DNA from: Chloroflexota bacterium
Lineage (GTDB): Bacteria; Chloroflexota; Anaerolineae; Ardenticatenales; Ardenticatenaceae
Assembly (NCBI GenBank): GCA_003520455.1
Contig: DOUV01001086.1
Coordinates: forward strand, 1 to 5,097
Length of the DNA stretch: 5,097 bases
Reading direction: 5' to 3'
In this document: positions 1-5,097 of the stretch, piece by piece
How the letters are laid out: the number at the start of each line of letters is the position of its first letter
Numbering within the stretch: position 1 is the first letter of the stretch
Made by a program: the position numbers and the translations under genes
The notes under the pieces: model-generated
Told to the model about the DNA's origin: nothing
What the model saw: the letters and a program-made list of their open reading frames with translations, nothing else
The model's database searches: none

Positions 1-698
1 AGTTGCCCGGCGCGCGGCTCGATCAACTGAGCGGGCAACTCGCGCGGCCGGCGCGGCCCCTCGAGCACCGCAGCGACAGCGCCTGCCTTCGCCGCCCCGG
101 TGACGAGGAAGAGAACGTGGGCCGCGTTGTTGATGGTCGGAGCAGTCAGAGTCACGCGCGTGGTCCCGAGCGCCGGCACCGGGTTGGCCACCACCAGGCG
201 CTCCCCCAGGTCGAGGGCCTCCGCCTCGGGAAAGAGCGAGGCCGTGTGGCCATCGGCACCGAGGCCGAGCAAGACCAGGTCGAACCGGGGGCGCTCGCCG
301 GGACCGAGCGTGAAGGCCCGCGCCAGCACCTGGGCGTAGGCCTCTGCAGCCTGCTCGGGCGGCAACTCGCCACGGATGCGATGGATACGATCGGGGGGGA
401 TAGGGACGCGATCGAGCAGGCTGGTGGCCGCCATCCGGTAGTTGCTCTCTGGGTCGTTCGGGCCCACGGCGCGCTCGTCGCCCCAGAAGACAACGGTCTG
501 CGACCAGGGGAGGCGCTGGCGCCACACTGGGGTTCCCAAAAGCGTATAAAGATCCTCGGGTGTCTTCCCACCGGAGAGCGCCAGCGTAAACTCGCCGTGA
601 TCGGCAACAGCCTGGACGGCGATGGTGACGATCCGCTCAGCGCTCGCCCGGCTCAGGGCGTCCGGGTCCGGGGAGACCTCGATGATCGGAACGCTCAT
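1..698 (-). CDS. pgl: 6-phosphogluconolactonase (3' end cut by window edge)
   Basis: Hydrolyses 6-phospho-D-glucono-1,5-lactone to 6-phosphogluconate, the second step of the cytoplasmic oxidative pentose-phosphate pathway. The reverse complement from ATG 698 reads 232 codons with no stop, running off the left edge; family members are about 240-250 residues, so probably only 10-20 residues are missing. Visible hallmarks of the NagB/DevB-type lactonase fold are LSGGKTPEDLY at residues 41-51 (phosphate-binding loop), FWGDERAVGPNDPESNYRM at 71-89, FDLVLLGLGADGHTASLFP at 139-157 (catalytic-site Asp-Gly-His), and TAPTINNAAHVLFLVTG at 185-201. The start is fixed by GGAGG six bases upstream and by a four-base ATGA overlap with the opcA stop, which implies translational coupling. 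Its place behind zwf-opcA matches the order common in other opcA-bearing bacteria. Identity is very secure; only the C-terminus is unseen. Confidence 0.95.
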   Translation of the reverse strand, partial: MSVPIIEVSPDPDALSRASAERIVTIAVQAVADHGEFTLALSGGKTPEDLYTLLGTPVWRQRLPWSQTVVFWGDERAVGPNDPESNYRMAATSLLDRVPIPPDRIHRIRGELPPEQAAEAYAQVLARAFTLGPGERPRFDLVLLGLGADGHTASLFPEAEALDLGERLVVANPVPALGTTRVTLTAPTINNAAHVLFLVTGAAKAGAVAAVLEGPRRPRELPAQLIEPRAGQ

Positions 699-1834
699 GC
701 GGATCCTCCGGCAATGGTGGCGGCGGCGCGAACAGCCTGCTCGAACGTGCGATCGCGGACCATCTGGTCGAGCTCCTGAGAAAGAGAGGCGATTTCGCTC
801 AAATCGGGAAGGGTCACGACTCGTTCCAGTATCTCGCGTTCACCCAGTCTCACCCGGGAGATGGCACACACGCGATCGTCGGCCCGCACGATCTCGAAGC
901 GGGCGGGTGGCTCGCCGTCCGCATGGATCACCAGGCCGACCAGACTATCCGGGAGCTCATCGAACCGCTCACCAGGCTCCAGGCGCACTGCGATCCGGCC
1001 ATGCTGGCTCCGGAGCTGGACACTCACCCGGCCCGCCCCTTCGACCTGAATCGCTGTCTCGACCGCCCAATTGAGGCAACTGACGAGCCAACCCAGGTAG
1101 AAGCAGGCCTGCGTCACGTGGAGCGGCTCCCCGTCCTGTCCATAGGTCAGGTCAACGGCCGTGATGGTGTCGAGGTATGGGCGCAGGTCCTGGGCATCGA
1201 AGAGTTGGGCCGTGAGCTCGCGCCAGGGGGTCAAGCGGGCCCAGATGATGTCGCCGATGCTCGCACCGGGATAACGATCCAGTATGGCAGGCAGGCGCCG
1301 GACCACGGCCAGACTATCGCGAGCGAGGCCACTGTCAAGGATGATCCGATCAGCCAAACGCGCCAGCGGGTGAAGGAGCGCACGCTCCCGATCGAGCGGC
1401 TCGCGCCAATAGACCACAACTGGCAAGTCCGGGAGCAACAGCGGCAACGCCGCCGACGGGAGCCGGTTGACGGCATCGCCTGTCGCATGGATAGAAATCT
1501 GTTCGCCGCACAGTTGCTGGCGGCCACCAAGTGCGATCTGGCAGTGCATCTCGATCCAGGCGTCCAGCGTCTCTGGCTCCTCAGGATCACCCGCGACCAG
1601 CAGAATGGTCCGGGCCGGGTGCCGCGCAGGGAGAGCGGCGATTGCCTCTGTCAGCGCCTGCGCATTGGCCTCGCCTTCGGTGCAGATCAGGAGATTGAGC
1701 ACCCGGGTGTGCACGACCTGGGGACCAGTTGCCTCGCCCGCCTCGCGCCACATCTGTGCCAGCGCCACCTCGATGTCACCCATCGAGACACTGACTCGAT
1801 CGCCGTCGAACGGCGTGTTCGTGCCGTCAGTCAT
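695..1834 (-). CDS. opcA: Glucose-6-phosphate dehydrogenase assembly protein OpcA
   Basis: 379-residue OpcA family protein, a non-enzymatic partner that in cyanobacteria promotes assembly and activity of G6PDH (Zwf). Family landmarks: VVHTRVLNLL at residues 40-49, RHPARTI at 71-77, CGEQI at 109-113, LPLLLPDLPVVVYWRE at 130-145, and the very typical DIIWARLTPWRELTAQLFD at 195-213. There is no signal peptide or membrane segment. Six cysteines (51, 98, 109, 244, 253, 323) are present; none lies in the last 55 residues, so the C-terminal redox cysteine pair described for some cyanobacterial OpcA proteins is not apparent. ATG 1834 is preferred because GGGAGGAG lies just upstream; an in-frame TTG at 1897 would add 21 unconserved-looking residues and has no good ribosome site. 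It follows zwf by 69 bp and overlaps pgl by four bases. The name is secure; the activating role in this organism is inferred from the family and from the neighbouring zwf. Confidence 0.93.
   Translation of the reverse strand: MTDGTNTPFDGDRVSVSMGDIEVALAQMWREAGEATGPQVVHTRVLNLLICTEGEANAQALTEAIAALPARHPARTILLVAGDPEEPETLDAWIEMHCQIALGGRQQLCGEQISIHATGDAVNRLPSAALPLLLPDLPVVVYWREPLDRERALLHPLARLADRIILDSGLARDSLAVVRRLPAILDRYPGASIGDIIWARLTPWRELTAQLFDAQDLRPYLDTITAVDLTYGQDGEPLHVTQACFYLGWLVSCLNWAVETAIQVEGAGRVSVQLRSQHGRIAVRLEPGERFDELPDSLVGLVIHADGEPPARFEIVRADDRVCAISRVRLGEREILERVVTLPDLSEIASLSQELDQMVRDRTFEQAVRAAATIAGGSA
705..709 (-). promoter_or_regulatory. Ribosome-binding site of pgl inside the end of opcA
   Basis: GGAGG six bases before ATG 698, embedded in the last codons of opcA. 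Together with the ATGA stop/start overlap it indicates coupled translation of pgl with opcA. Confidence 0.75.
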
Positions 1835-1837
1835 GTA

Positions 1838-1845
1838 CTCCTCCC
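1838..1845 (-). promoter_or_regulatory. Ribosome-binding site deciding the opcA start
   Basis: GGGAGGAG on the minus strand with its GGAGG core five bases before ATG 1834. This is a near-perfect anti-16S match and favours this ATG over the in-frame TTG at 1897. Confidence 0.75.
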
Positions 1846-1854
1846 AGCTAGAAA

Positions 1855-1871
1855 GTGGCGATTGACGCCAC
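1855..1871 (-). promoter_or_regulatory. Intercistronic hairpin between zwf and opcA, followed by TTTCT
   Basis: On the minus strand GTGGCG and CGCCAC form a perfect 6-bp stem with the 5-nt loop TCAAT, directly followed by TTTCT. It lies 32 bp after the zwf stop and 9 bases before the opcA ribosome-binding site. The shape resembles a weak intrinsic terminator or an mRNA-processing/stability hairpin that could lower opcA-pgl expression relative to zwf. The U run is short, so full termination is unlikely. Confidence 0.45.
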
Positions 1872-1903
1872 ACTTGCCTGCAATCCCTCATCTCCAATCG
1901 CTC

Positions 1904-3460
1904 TTACACGCGCCGCCACTTGCGACCCTCGCGCGCCAGGAGCTCGTCGGCCGAAATCGGCCCCCAACTGCCCGCTGGATAGTTGGGAAAGTCGGTTGGT
2001 GGCTCGGCCTCCAGGCGCTGCAAGACGGGTGTCAGCAGTTCCCAGGAGGCCAGGGCCTCATCGCCGCGAATGAAAAGCGTGGAATCGCCCAGCAGGGCAT
2101 CCAGCAGCAGCCGCTCGTAGGCCTCGGGGGGCGCAGTCCCAAATGAGGCCCCATAGCGAAAATCCATGTCGACGGAGCGAATGCGAATCGTTGGCCCCGG
2201 CACTTTGGCCGCGAACCTGAGAGCGATCCCCTCGTCGGGCTGGATCCGCATCGCCAGAATATTGGACTCAAGACCATCACTGGTGCGCTCTCGGAAAAGC
2301 GCGGTTGGTGCTTTCTTGAAGACGATCGCAATCTCTGTCACCCGCTTGGGCAGCCGCTTCCCGGTCCGGAGGTAGAACGGGACACCCGCCCAGCGCCAGT
2401 TATCAATCTGGAGCCGGAGCGCGATGTAGGTCGGGGTGACGGACTGCAGCGAGACCCCTTCCTCCTGCCGGTAACCTGGCACCTCCTGGCCGGCGATGAT
2501 CCCAGGACCGTACTGCCCTCGCACGATATCCTGCCGGTCGACTGGCAGGATGGCGCGCATCACCTTGACCTTCTCGTCGCGCACGGCGTTGGCCGCGAAG
2601 GCGATGGGCGGCTCCATCGCCGTCAGCGTCAGGAGTTGCATCATGTGGTTCTGGACGATGTCCCGCAGCGCGCCGGCCTCCTCGTAGAAGCTCGTGCGCC
2701 CCTCCACCCCGACCGTCTCGGCCACCGTGATCTGCACCTGGTCGATGTGCTGGCGATTCCAGAGCGGCTCCCAGATGCCGTTCGCAAAGCGAAAGACCAG
2801 GATGTTCTGGACGGTCTCTTTGCCCAGATAGTGGTCAATTCGGTAGATCTGGTCTTCCTTGAGCACCTGCGTGAGCCCGGCATTGAGCCGCCGAGCGCTC
2901 TCCAGGTCGCGACCGAAGGGCTTCTCGATAATGACCCGCGCCCAACCAGGTTTATCATCGCCCTCAGCGGCCAGGCTCACCCTGGCCAGCCGCTCGATAA
3001 TGAAGGCGAAGAAGCGAGGTGGCGTCGCAAGGTAGAAGAGGCGGTTGCCCTGGGTGCCGCGCTCGGCGTCGAGCGCCCAGAGCCGCCGCGCCAACTCACT
3101 GTACTCGGCCTTCTCGCTGAAGTCGCCCTGTTCGTAAAAGATATTTCGCGCGAAGCTCTGCCAGACAGCATCCACCACCTGGATGCGAGCATGGGCGCGG
3201 ACCGCCTCCTCGAGGAAGTTGCGGTAGGTTTCATCACTAAAGAGACGCCGGGCAGTCCCGAGGATCGTGAAGCGCGGAGGCAGGAGGTGCTCGGCAAACA
3301 AGGTGTAGAGTGCCGGCATAAGCTTGCGCTCGGTCAGGTCGCCGGTGCCGCCGAAAATCACGATGGTGGCGGGCTCGGGCGTACGCTGGAGACGAAGTCC
3401 GGCCCGGAGTGGATTCTCGGCAGTGGTGGTTTCAGTTGGGAACGTCAGAACAGATGGCAT
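1904..3460 (-). CDS. zwf: Glucose-6-phosphate 1-dehydrogenase
   Basis: 518 residues, normal family length. Catalyses glucose 6-phosphate + NADP+ to 6-phosphogluconolactone + NADPH, the entry step of the oxidative pentose-phosphate pathway, in the cytoplasm. After a ~30-residue N-terminal extension the Rossmann domain starts with [20 protein letters not shown] (33-52). GTAR at 68-71 puts R71 where the Leuconostoc enzyme has Arg46, which contacts the NADP 2'-phosphate. EKPFG is at 179-183, the substrate motif RIDHYLGKE at 207-215 (His210), and the catalytic base His272 in QNHMMQLL; the 62-residue spacing of the two histidines equals that of the Leuconostoc enzyme (178 and 240). RGQY (314-317) and [12 protein letters not shown] (from 363) follow. 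ATG 3460 is chosen because AGGAG sits five bases upstream; the frame stays open to 3649, but that extension lies inside gnd and looks unlike any G6PDH. It starts 22 bp after gnd and is followed by opcA, its likely assembly partner. Confidence 0.97.
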   Translation of the reverse strand: MPSVLTFPTETTTAENPLRAGLRLQRTPEPATIVIFGGTGDLTERKLMPALYTLFAEHLLPPRFTILGTARRLFSDETYRNFLEEAVRAHARIQVVDAVWQSFARNIFYEQGDFSEKAEYSELARRLWALDAERGTQGNRLFYLATPPRFFAFIIERLARVSLAAEGDDKPGWARVIIEKPFGRDLESARRLNAGLTQVLKEDQIYRIDHYLGKETVQNILVFRFANGIWEPLWNRQHIDQVQITVAETVGVEGRTSFYEEAGALRDIVQNHMMQLLTLTAMEPPIAFAANAVRDEKVKVMRAILPVDRQDIVRGQYGPGIIAGQEVPGYRQEEGVSLQSVTPTYIALRLQIDNWRWAGVPFYLRTGKRLPKRVTEIAIVFKKAPTALFRERTSDGLESNILAMRIQPDEGIALRFAAKVPGPTIRIRSVDMDFRYGASFGTAPPEAYERLLLDALLGDSTLFIRGDEALASWELLTPVLQRLEAEPPTDFPNYPAGSWGPISADELLAREGRKWRRV

Positions 3461-3465
3461 TGCTT

Positions 3466-3470
3466 CTCCT
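3466..3470 (-). promoter_or_regulatory. Ribosome-binding site deciding the zwf start
   Basis: AGGAG (within GAGGAGA) five bases before ATG 3460, located in the 22-bp gnd-zwf gap. It decides against the 63-codon upstream extension of the open frame into gnd. Confidence 0.75.
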
Positions 3471-3482
3471 CGCGCGGGGTGG

Positions 3483-4409
3483 CTATTCCACTGAGGTCGC
3501 CGCCTCGGGCTCAACTTTCTTGATGGGGTGGCCTCCGAACTGTTGGCGCAACGCGGCCAGCAACCGGGCCGCGAATGGGTTCTCCTGCTGCGAGACGAAG
3601 CGCATCTGCAATGCCAGCGTGATGACCGGCGCGGGAATCCCCAGGTCAACGGATTCTTTCACGCTCCAGCGCCCCTCACCGGAATCCGCCACGTAGGGAG
3701 CAATCCCACTCAGGGTGGGATCGCCCTTGAGCGCTTCCTCAGCCAGCTCCAGCAACCAGGAGCGGATGACACTGCCGTGGTTCCAGACCCTTGCAACCCG
3801 GGCCAGGTCGAGATTGAACTCCTGCTTGGCGACCATCATGGCGAAGCCCTCCGCGTAGGCCTCCATCATGCCATACTCGATCCCATTGTGCACCATTTTG
3901 ACGAAGTGTCCGGCACCCACCGGTCCCATGTGGCCATAGCCGTTCTCAGGCGCCAGCGTCAAGAAGGCCGGTTCCAGGCGCCGCACCACATCCGGCTCCC
4001 CACCGACCATCAAGCTGAATCCTACTTCCAGGCCCCAGATACCGCCCGAGGTCCCCTGGTCAACATAGTTGATTCCCATCGGCTTGAGCTCGGCAGCACG
4101 GCGGATGTCGTCGTGAAAGTTGGTGTTGCCGCCATCAACGATCGTATCGCCCGGTGCGAGCAGCGGCGCGGCTGCCTTGATCGCCTGCTCTGTCACCTCG
4201 CCGGCCGGCAACATGATCCAGATGGCGCGTGGCGCCGTGAGCCTGTCCACGAGCGCCTCCATACTGTACGCGCCGATACCCCCAACAGCCTCCAACTCTT
4301 TGACCGGCCCAGGGCTGCGGTTGTAGCCCACTACGCGGTGCCCACCGCGCAGCCATCGTTTCGACATCCCCGCGCCCATTCGCCCAAGGCCAATGATCCC
4401 GACTTCCAT
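3483..4409 (-). CDS. gnd: 6-phosphogluconate dehydrogenase (decarboxylating), short form
   Basis: 308 residues, the short (~300 aa) class of 6-phosphogluconate dehydrogenase rather than the ~470 aa E. coli type. Converts 6-phosphogluconate to ribulose 5-phosphate and CO2 with reduction of NAD(P)+. The N-terminal Rossmann motif GLGRMGAGM is at 7-15. [10 protein letters not shown] lies at 92-101, the substrate loop TSGG at 120-123, and the catalytic helix [16 protein letters not shown] at 165-180 contains Lys171 (general acid/base) and Glu178, matching Lys183/Glu190 of the long enzymes. The all-helical C-terminal domain ends with [25 protein letters not shown] (from 270). After strand 2 the residues are YNRS (29-32), the basic NADP-type signature, whereas NAD-preferring Rossmann enzymes usually carry an acidic residue here. 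ATG 4409 has AAAGGA eight bases upstream. A 272-bp structured gap separates it from tal-pgi, and it probably heads the gnd-zwf-opcA-pgl transcript. Confidence 0.95.
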   Translation of the reverse strand: MEVGIIGLGRMGAGMSKRWLRGGHRVVGYNRSPGPVKELEAVGGIGAYSMEALVDRLTAPRAIWIMLPAGEVTEQAIKAAAPLLAPGDTIVDGGNTNFHDDIRRAAELKPMGINYVDQGTSGGIWGLEVGFSLMVGGEPDVVRRLEPAFLTLAPENGYGHMGPVGAGHFVKMVHNGIEYGMMEAYAEGFAMMVAKQEFNLDLARVARVWNHGSVIRSWLLELAEEALKGDPTLSGIAPYVADSGEGRWSVKESVDLGIPAPVITLALQMRFVSQQENPFAARLLAALRQQFGGHPIKKVEPEAATSVE

Positions 4410-4417
4410 AGTGTTGA

Positions 4418-4423
4418 TCCTTT
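4418..4423 (-). promoter_or_regulatory. Ribosome-binding site of gnd
   Basis: AAAGGA on the minus strand, eight bases before ATG 4409. It supports the chosen start, which begins one residue before the conserved N-terminal Rossmann strand. Confidence 0.7.
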
Positions 4424-4460
4424 CGATTTCGGTTGTACCGTCGAGCCCAACCCGCCAGGA

Positions 4461-4480
4461 CCCCTCCCCCAGCCCTTCCC
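4461..4480 (-). promoter_or_regulatory. G-quadruplex-compatible run in the gnd leader
   Basis: On the minus (mRNA-like) strand this stretch reads GGG-AA-GGG-CT-GGGGG-A-GGGG, four runs of at least three G with one- or two-base loops. That fits the standard two-or-more-tetrad quadruplex pattern with short loops. It lies about 50-70 bases before the gnd ATG and shares bases with one arm of the 4462-4493 hairpin, so the two structures would compete. Function is not shown. Confidence 0.5.
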
Positions 4481-4493
4481 AACGTGGGGAGGG
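4462..4493. repeat. Perfect 8-bp inverted repeat with 16-nt loop upstream of gnd
   Basis: CCCTCCCC at 4462-4469 is the exact reverse complement of GGGGAGGG at 4486-4493, with a 16-base loop. A second, imperfect palindrome is centred on ACGT at 4482-4485. Pyrimidine-rich intergenic blocks of this style are often dispersed in GC-rich bacterial genomes. The repeat seen here is certain; its being multicopy is inference. Confidence 0.6.
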
Positions 4494-4595
4494 AAGTCGT
4501 CAGTGATCACCCCTGGCAACACACCGCCTCAGGGACTCTCCCGCGGGGTGCGCCTATCACCTGTCCTCGCTCTGTCGAAGAGAAACCGTTGCCCA

Positions 4596-4613
4596 AGCAT
4601 CCACCCCGATGCT
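4596..4613. repeat. Small perfect hairpin (6-bp stem, 6-nt loop)
   Basis: AGCATC at 4596-4601 pairs with GATGCT at 4608-4613 around the loop CACCCC. It lies in the tal-pgi/gnd gap and has no adjacent T run, so it is not called a terminator. It is probably part of the same palindromic intergenic element. Confidence 0.45.
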
Positions 4614-4681
4614 ACGGGAGCCACTGCAGAACACCCCGACGCGAAGCGGAAGGGGGGACCAGGGGTTCGCTCCTCGCCCTC

Positions 4682-5097
4682 CTACTCCCCGGCCGCCTGG
4701 CGGGCGGCCTGCGCGATTGTCTGGAGGCCGCGGCCAACGTCGCCGGTCACGTGGAGGCGCAGCACGGGATAGTTGCGGCGCGCCAACGCTTCCAGGTCGC
4801 CCAACGCCTGGGCGCGGATGAGCGTACCGAATGTGTACACCTCACCCGGGATTGGCAGGTCGAGAGCCGGTTCGGCCGTGATCTGGAGGAAGTGGCCGCT
4901 GGGCGGCCCACCCTTGTGAAACTGGCCGGTCGAGTGAAGGAAGCGTGGGCCGTACCCGCTCGTGGTAGCGACGCCGTAGTGGGCGCGCACGGCCCGGCGG
5001 ATCTCGTCCAGCGCTGCCTGCGCCTCGGGCGTGCGTTCGACGTAGGCCATGATCGCCAGATAGTCCGTCGGCTTCAGACCGTCGAAGAAGCGCCGCA
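4682..5097 (-). CDS. tal-pgi: C-terminal part of bifunctional transaldolase/glucose-6-phosphate isomerase (5' end off window)
   Basis: Only the last 137 residues are visible; the frame is open to the right edge and ends at TAG 4682-4684. The segment FFDGLKPTDYLAIMAYVERTP, then GYGPRFLHSTGQFHKGGPPSGHFLQIT and LPIPGEVYTFGTLIRAQALGDLEAL, is characteristic of the C-terminus of Tal/Pgi fusion proteins (about 900-950 residues, transaldolase N-terminal, SIS-fold isomerase C-terminal). Such proteins transfer a dihydroxyacetone unit to make fructose 6-phosphate and interconvert it with glucose 6-phosphate. An internal ATG at 5050 is not the start, because recognisable family sequence lies upstream of it. 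The fusion itself is inferred, since the transaldolase half is outside the window; a stand-alone isomerase of the same subfamily is the alternative. Being upstream of gnd-zwf, it would feed glucose 6-phosphate to Zwf. No convincing rho-independent terminator follows the stop. Confidence 0.82.
   Translation of the reverse strand, partial: RRFFDGLKPTDYLAIMAYVERTPEAQAALDEIRRAVRAHYGVATTSGYGPRFLHSTGQFHKGGPPSGHFLQITAEPALDLPIPGEVYTFGTLIRAQALGDLEALARRNYPVLRLHVTGDVGRGLQTIAQAARQAAGE

Larger units (their letters stand above)
4410..4681. other. 272-bp structured intergenic region between tal-pgi and gnd
   Basis: No gene is supportable here on either strand. Read as the gnd leader (minus strand) it contains several small inverted repeats and a G-rich block: stems 4508-4513/4545-4550 (CACCCC with GGGGTG), 4511-4515/4530-4534, 4532-4535/4539-4542, 4570-4573/4579-4582, 4596-4601/4608-4613, and 4462-4469/4486-4493. 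Some are mutually exclusive. I found no good sigma-70-type -35/-10 pair and no stem followed by a T run, so neither a promoter nor a terminator is called. The dense palindromes suggest a dispersed intergenic repeat or a structured leader; the sequence alone cannot decide. Confidence 0.6.

Noticed and set aside
3..779. + strand open frame (258 codons) at the left edge
   Set aside because: It is the shadow of pgl, whose minus-strand frame shows all lactonase motifs but has no stop inside the window.
1835..1897. Alternative TTG start of opcA 21 codons upstream
   Set aside because: The extra residues do not resemble OpcA N-termini, there is no good ribosome site before the TTG, and ATG 1834 has an excellent one.
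923..2146. Long + strand open frame (407 codons) antisense to opcA and the end of zwf
   Set aside because: It mirrors well-conserved minus-strand genes, has a low-complexity Arg/Gln/Pro-rich translation with no recognisable domain and spans two real genes. Such antisense frames are common in GC-rich DNA.
2636..3523. + strand open frame (295 codons) antisense to the N-terminal half of zwf
   Set aside because: The reading frame complements the G6PDH catalytic motifs and has no protein-family resemblance.
3461..3649. Upstream extension of the zwf frame into gnd
   Set aside because: The added 63 residues are Arg/Ser-rich shadow sequence of the gnd C-terminus; the internal ATG 3460 has a clear Shine-Dalgarno sequence.
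4410..4440. TACAAC as a -10 element just upstream of gnd
   Set aside because: No acceptable -35 hexamer occurs at 16-18 bases; the match is too weak to call a promoter.
4532..4550. Glycine-riboswitch-like string (GCGGGAGAGUCCC on the minus strand)
   Set aside because: It lacks the conserved GCCGAAGG core and the paired-aptamer layout, and glycine control of gnd would make no obvious sense.
4633..4666. Possible terminator after tal-pgi (ACCCC/GGGGT stem with an inner CGC-GAA-GCG hairpin)
   Set aside because: The stem is only 5 bp with a long loop and no T run follows on the minus strand, so it does not meet the pattern of an intrinsic terminator.
3528..4772. Long + strand open frame (414 codons) antisense to gnd and running through the intergenic region
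   Set aside because: Opposite a secure 6-phosphogluconate dehydrogenase and continuing through palindromic spacer into tal-pgi. No domain is recognisable and nothing supports translation.

Overview
The window holds five genes, all on the minus strand, that together make up an oxidative pentose-phosphate gene cluster. In transcription order (right to left) they are: the C-terminal part of a bifunctional transaldolase/glucose-6-phosphate isomerase (4682-5097, 5' end off the window); a short-form 6-phosphogluconate dehydrogenase gnd (3483-4409); glucose-6-phosphate dehydrogenase zwf (1904-3460); the G6PDH assembly/activator protein opcA (695-1834); and 6-phosphogluconolactonase pgl (1-698, last few codons off the window). 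The pgl reading frame has no stop inside the window and was recovered by translating the reverse complement by hand. The + strand shows no convincing gene; its long open frames mirror the minus-strand genes.

Organism: the DNA is clearly GC-rich. An OpcA beside a Zwf with a GGTGDLT nucleotide-binding motif, a ~300-residue Gnd and a Tal/Pgi-type isomerase C-terminus suggests a bacterium of the Chloroflexota, perhaps a Thermomicrobia/Sphaerobacter-like lineage. Actinobacteria and Cyanobacteria also carry opcA and are the main alternatives. The assignment rests on gene content only and is moderate at best.

Layout: gnd to zwf is separated by 22 bp, zwf to opcA by 69 bp, and opcA/pgl overlap by four bases (ATGA). 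Each of the four internal starts has a good Shine-Dalgarno sequence, so gnd-zwf-opcA-pgl reads as one operon. The 272-bp gap between tal-pgi and gnd (4410-4681) is the only sizeable non-coding stretch. It holds a guanine-quadruplex-compatible run on the mRNA-like strand, an 8-bp perfect inverted repeat that shares bases with it, and several smaller hairpins. It looks like a dispersed intergenic repeat or a structured leader rather than plain spacer.

How the genes work together: Zwf, helped by OpcA, oxidises glucose 6-phosphate to 6-phosphoglucono-lactone; Pgl hydrolyses the lactone; Gnd decarboxylates 6-phosphogluconate to ribulose 5-phosphate. The upstream Tal/Pgi protein would form fructose 6-phosphate from pentose-derived sugars and isomerise it back to glucose 6-phosphate, so the cluster could run the pathway as a cycle for NADPH supply. 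Nothing here is a wholly new system. The points of interest are the intergenic element, the cofactor signature of the short Gnd, and the zwf-opcA intercistronic hairpin.
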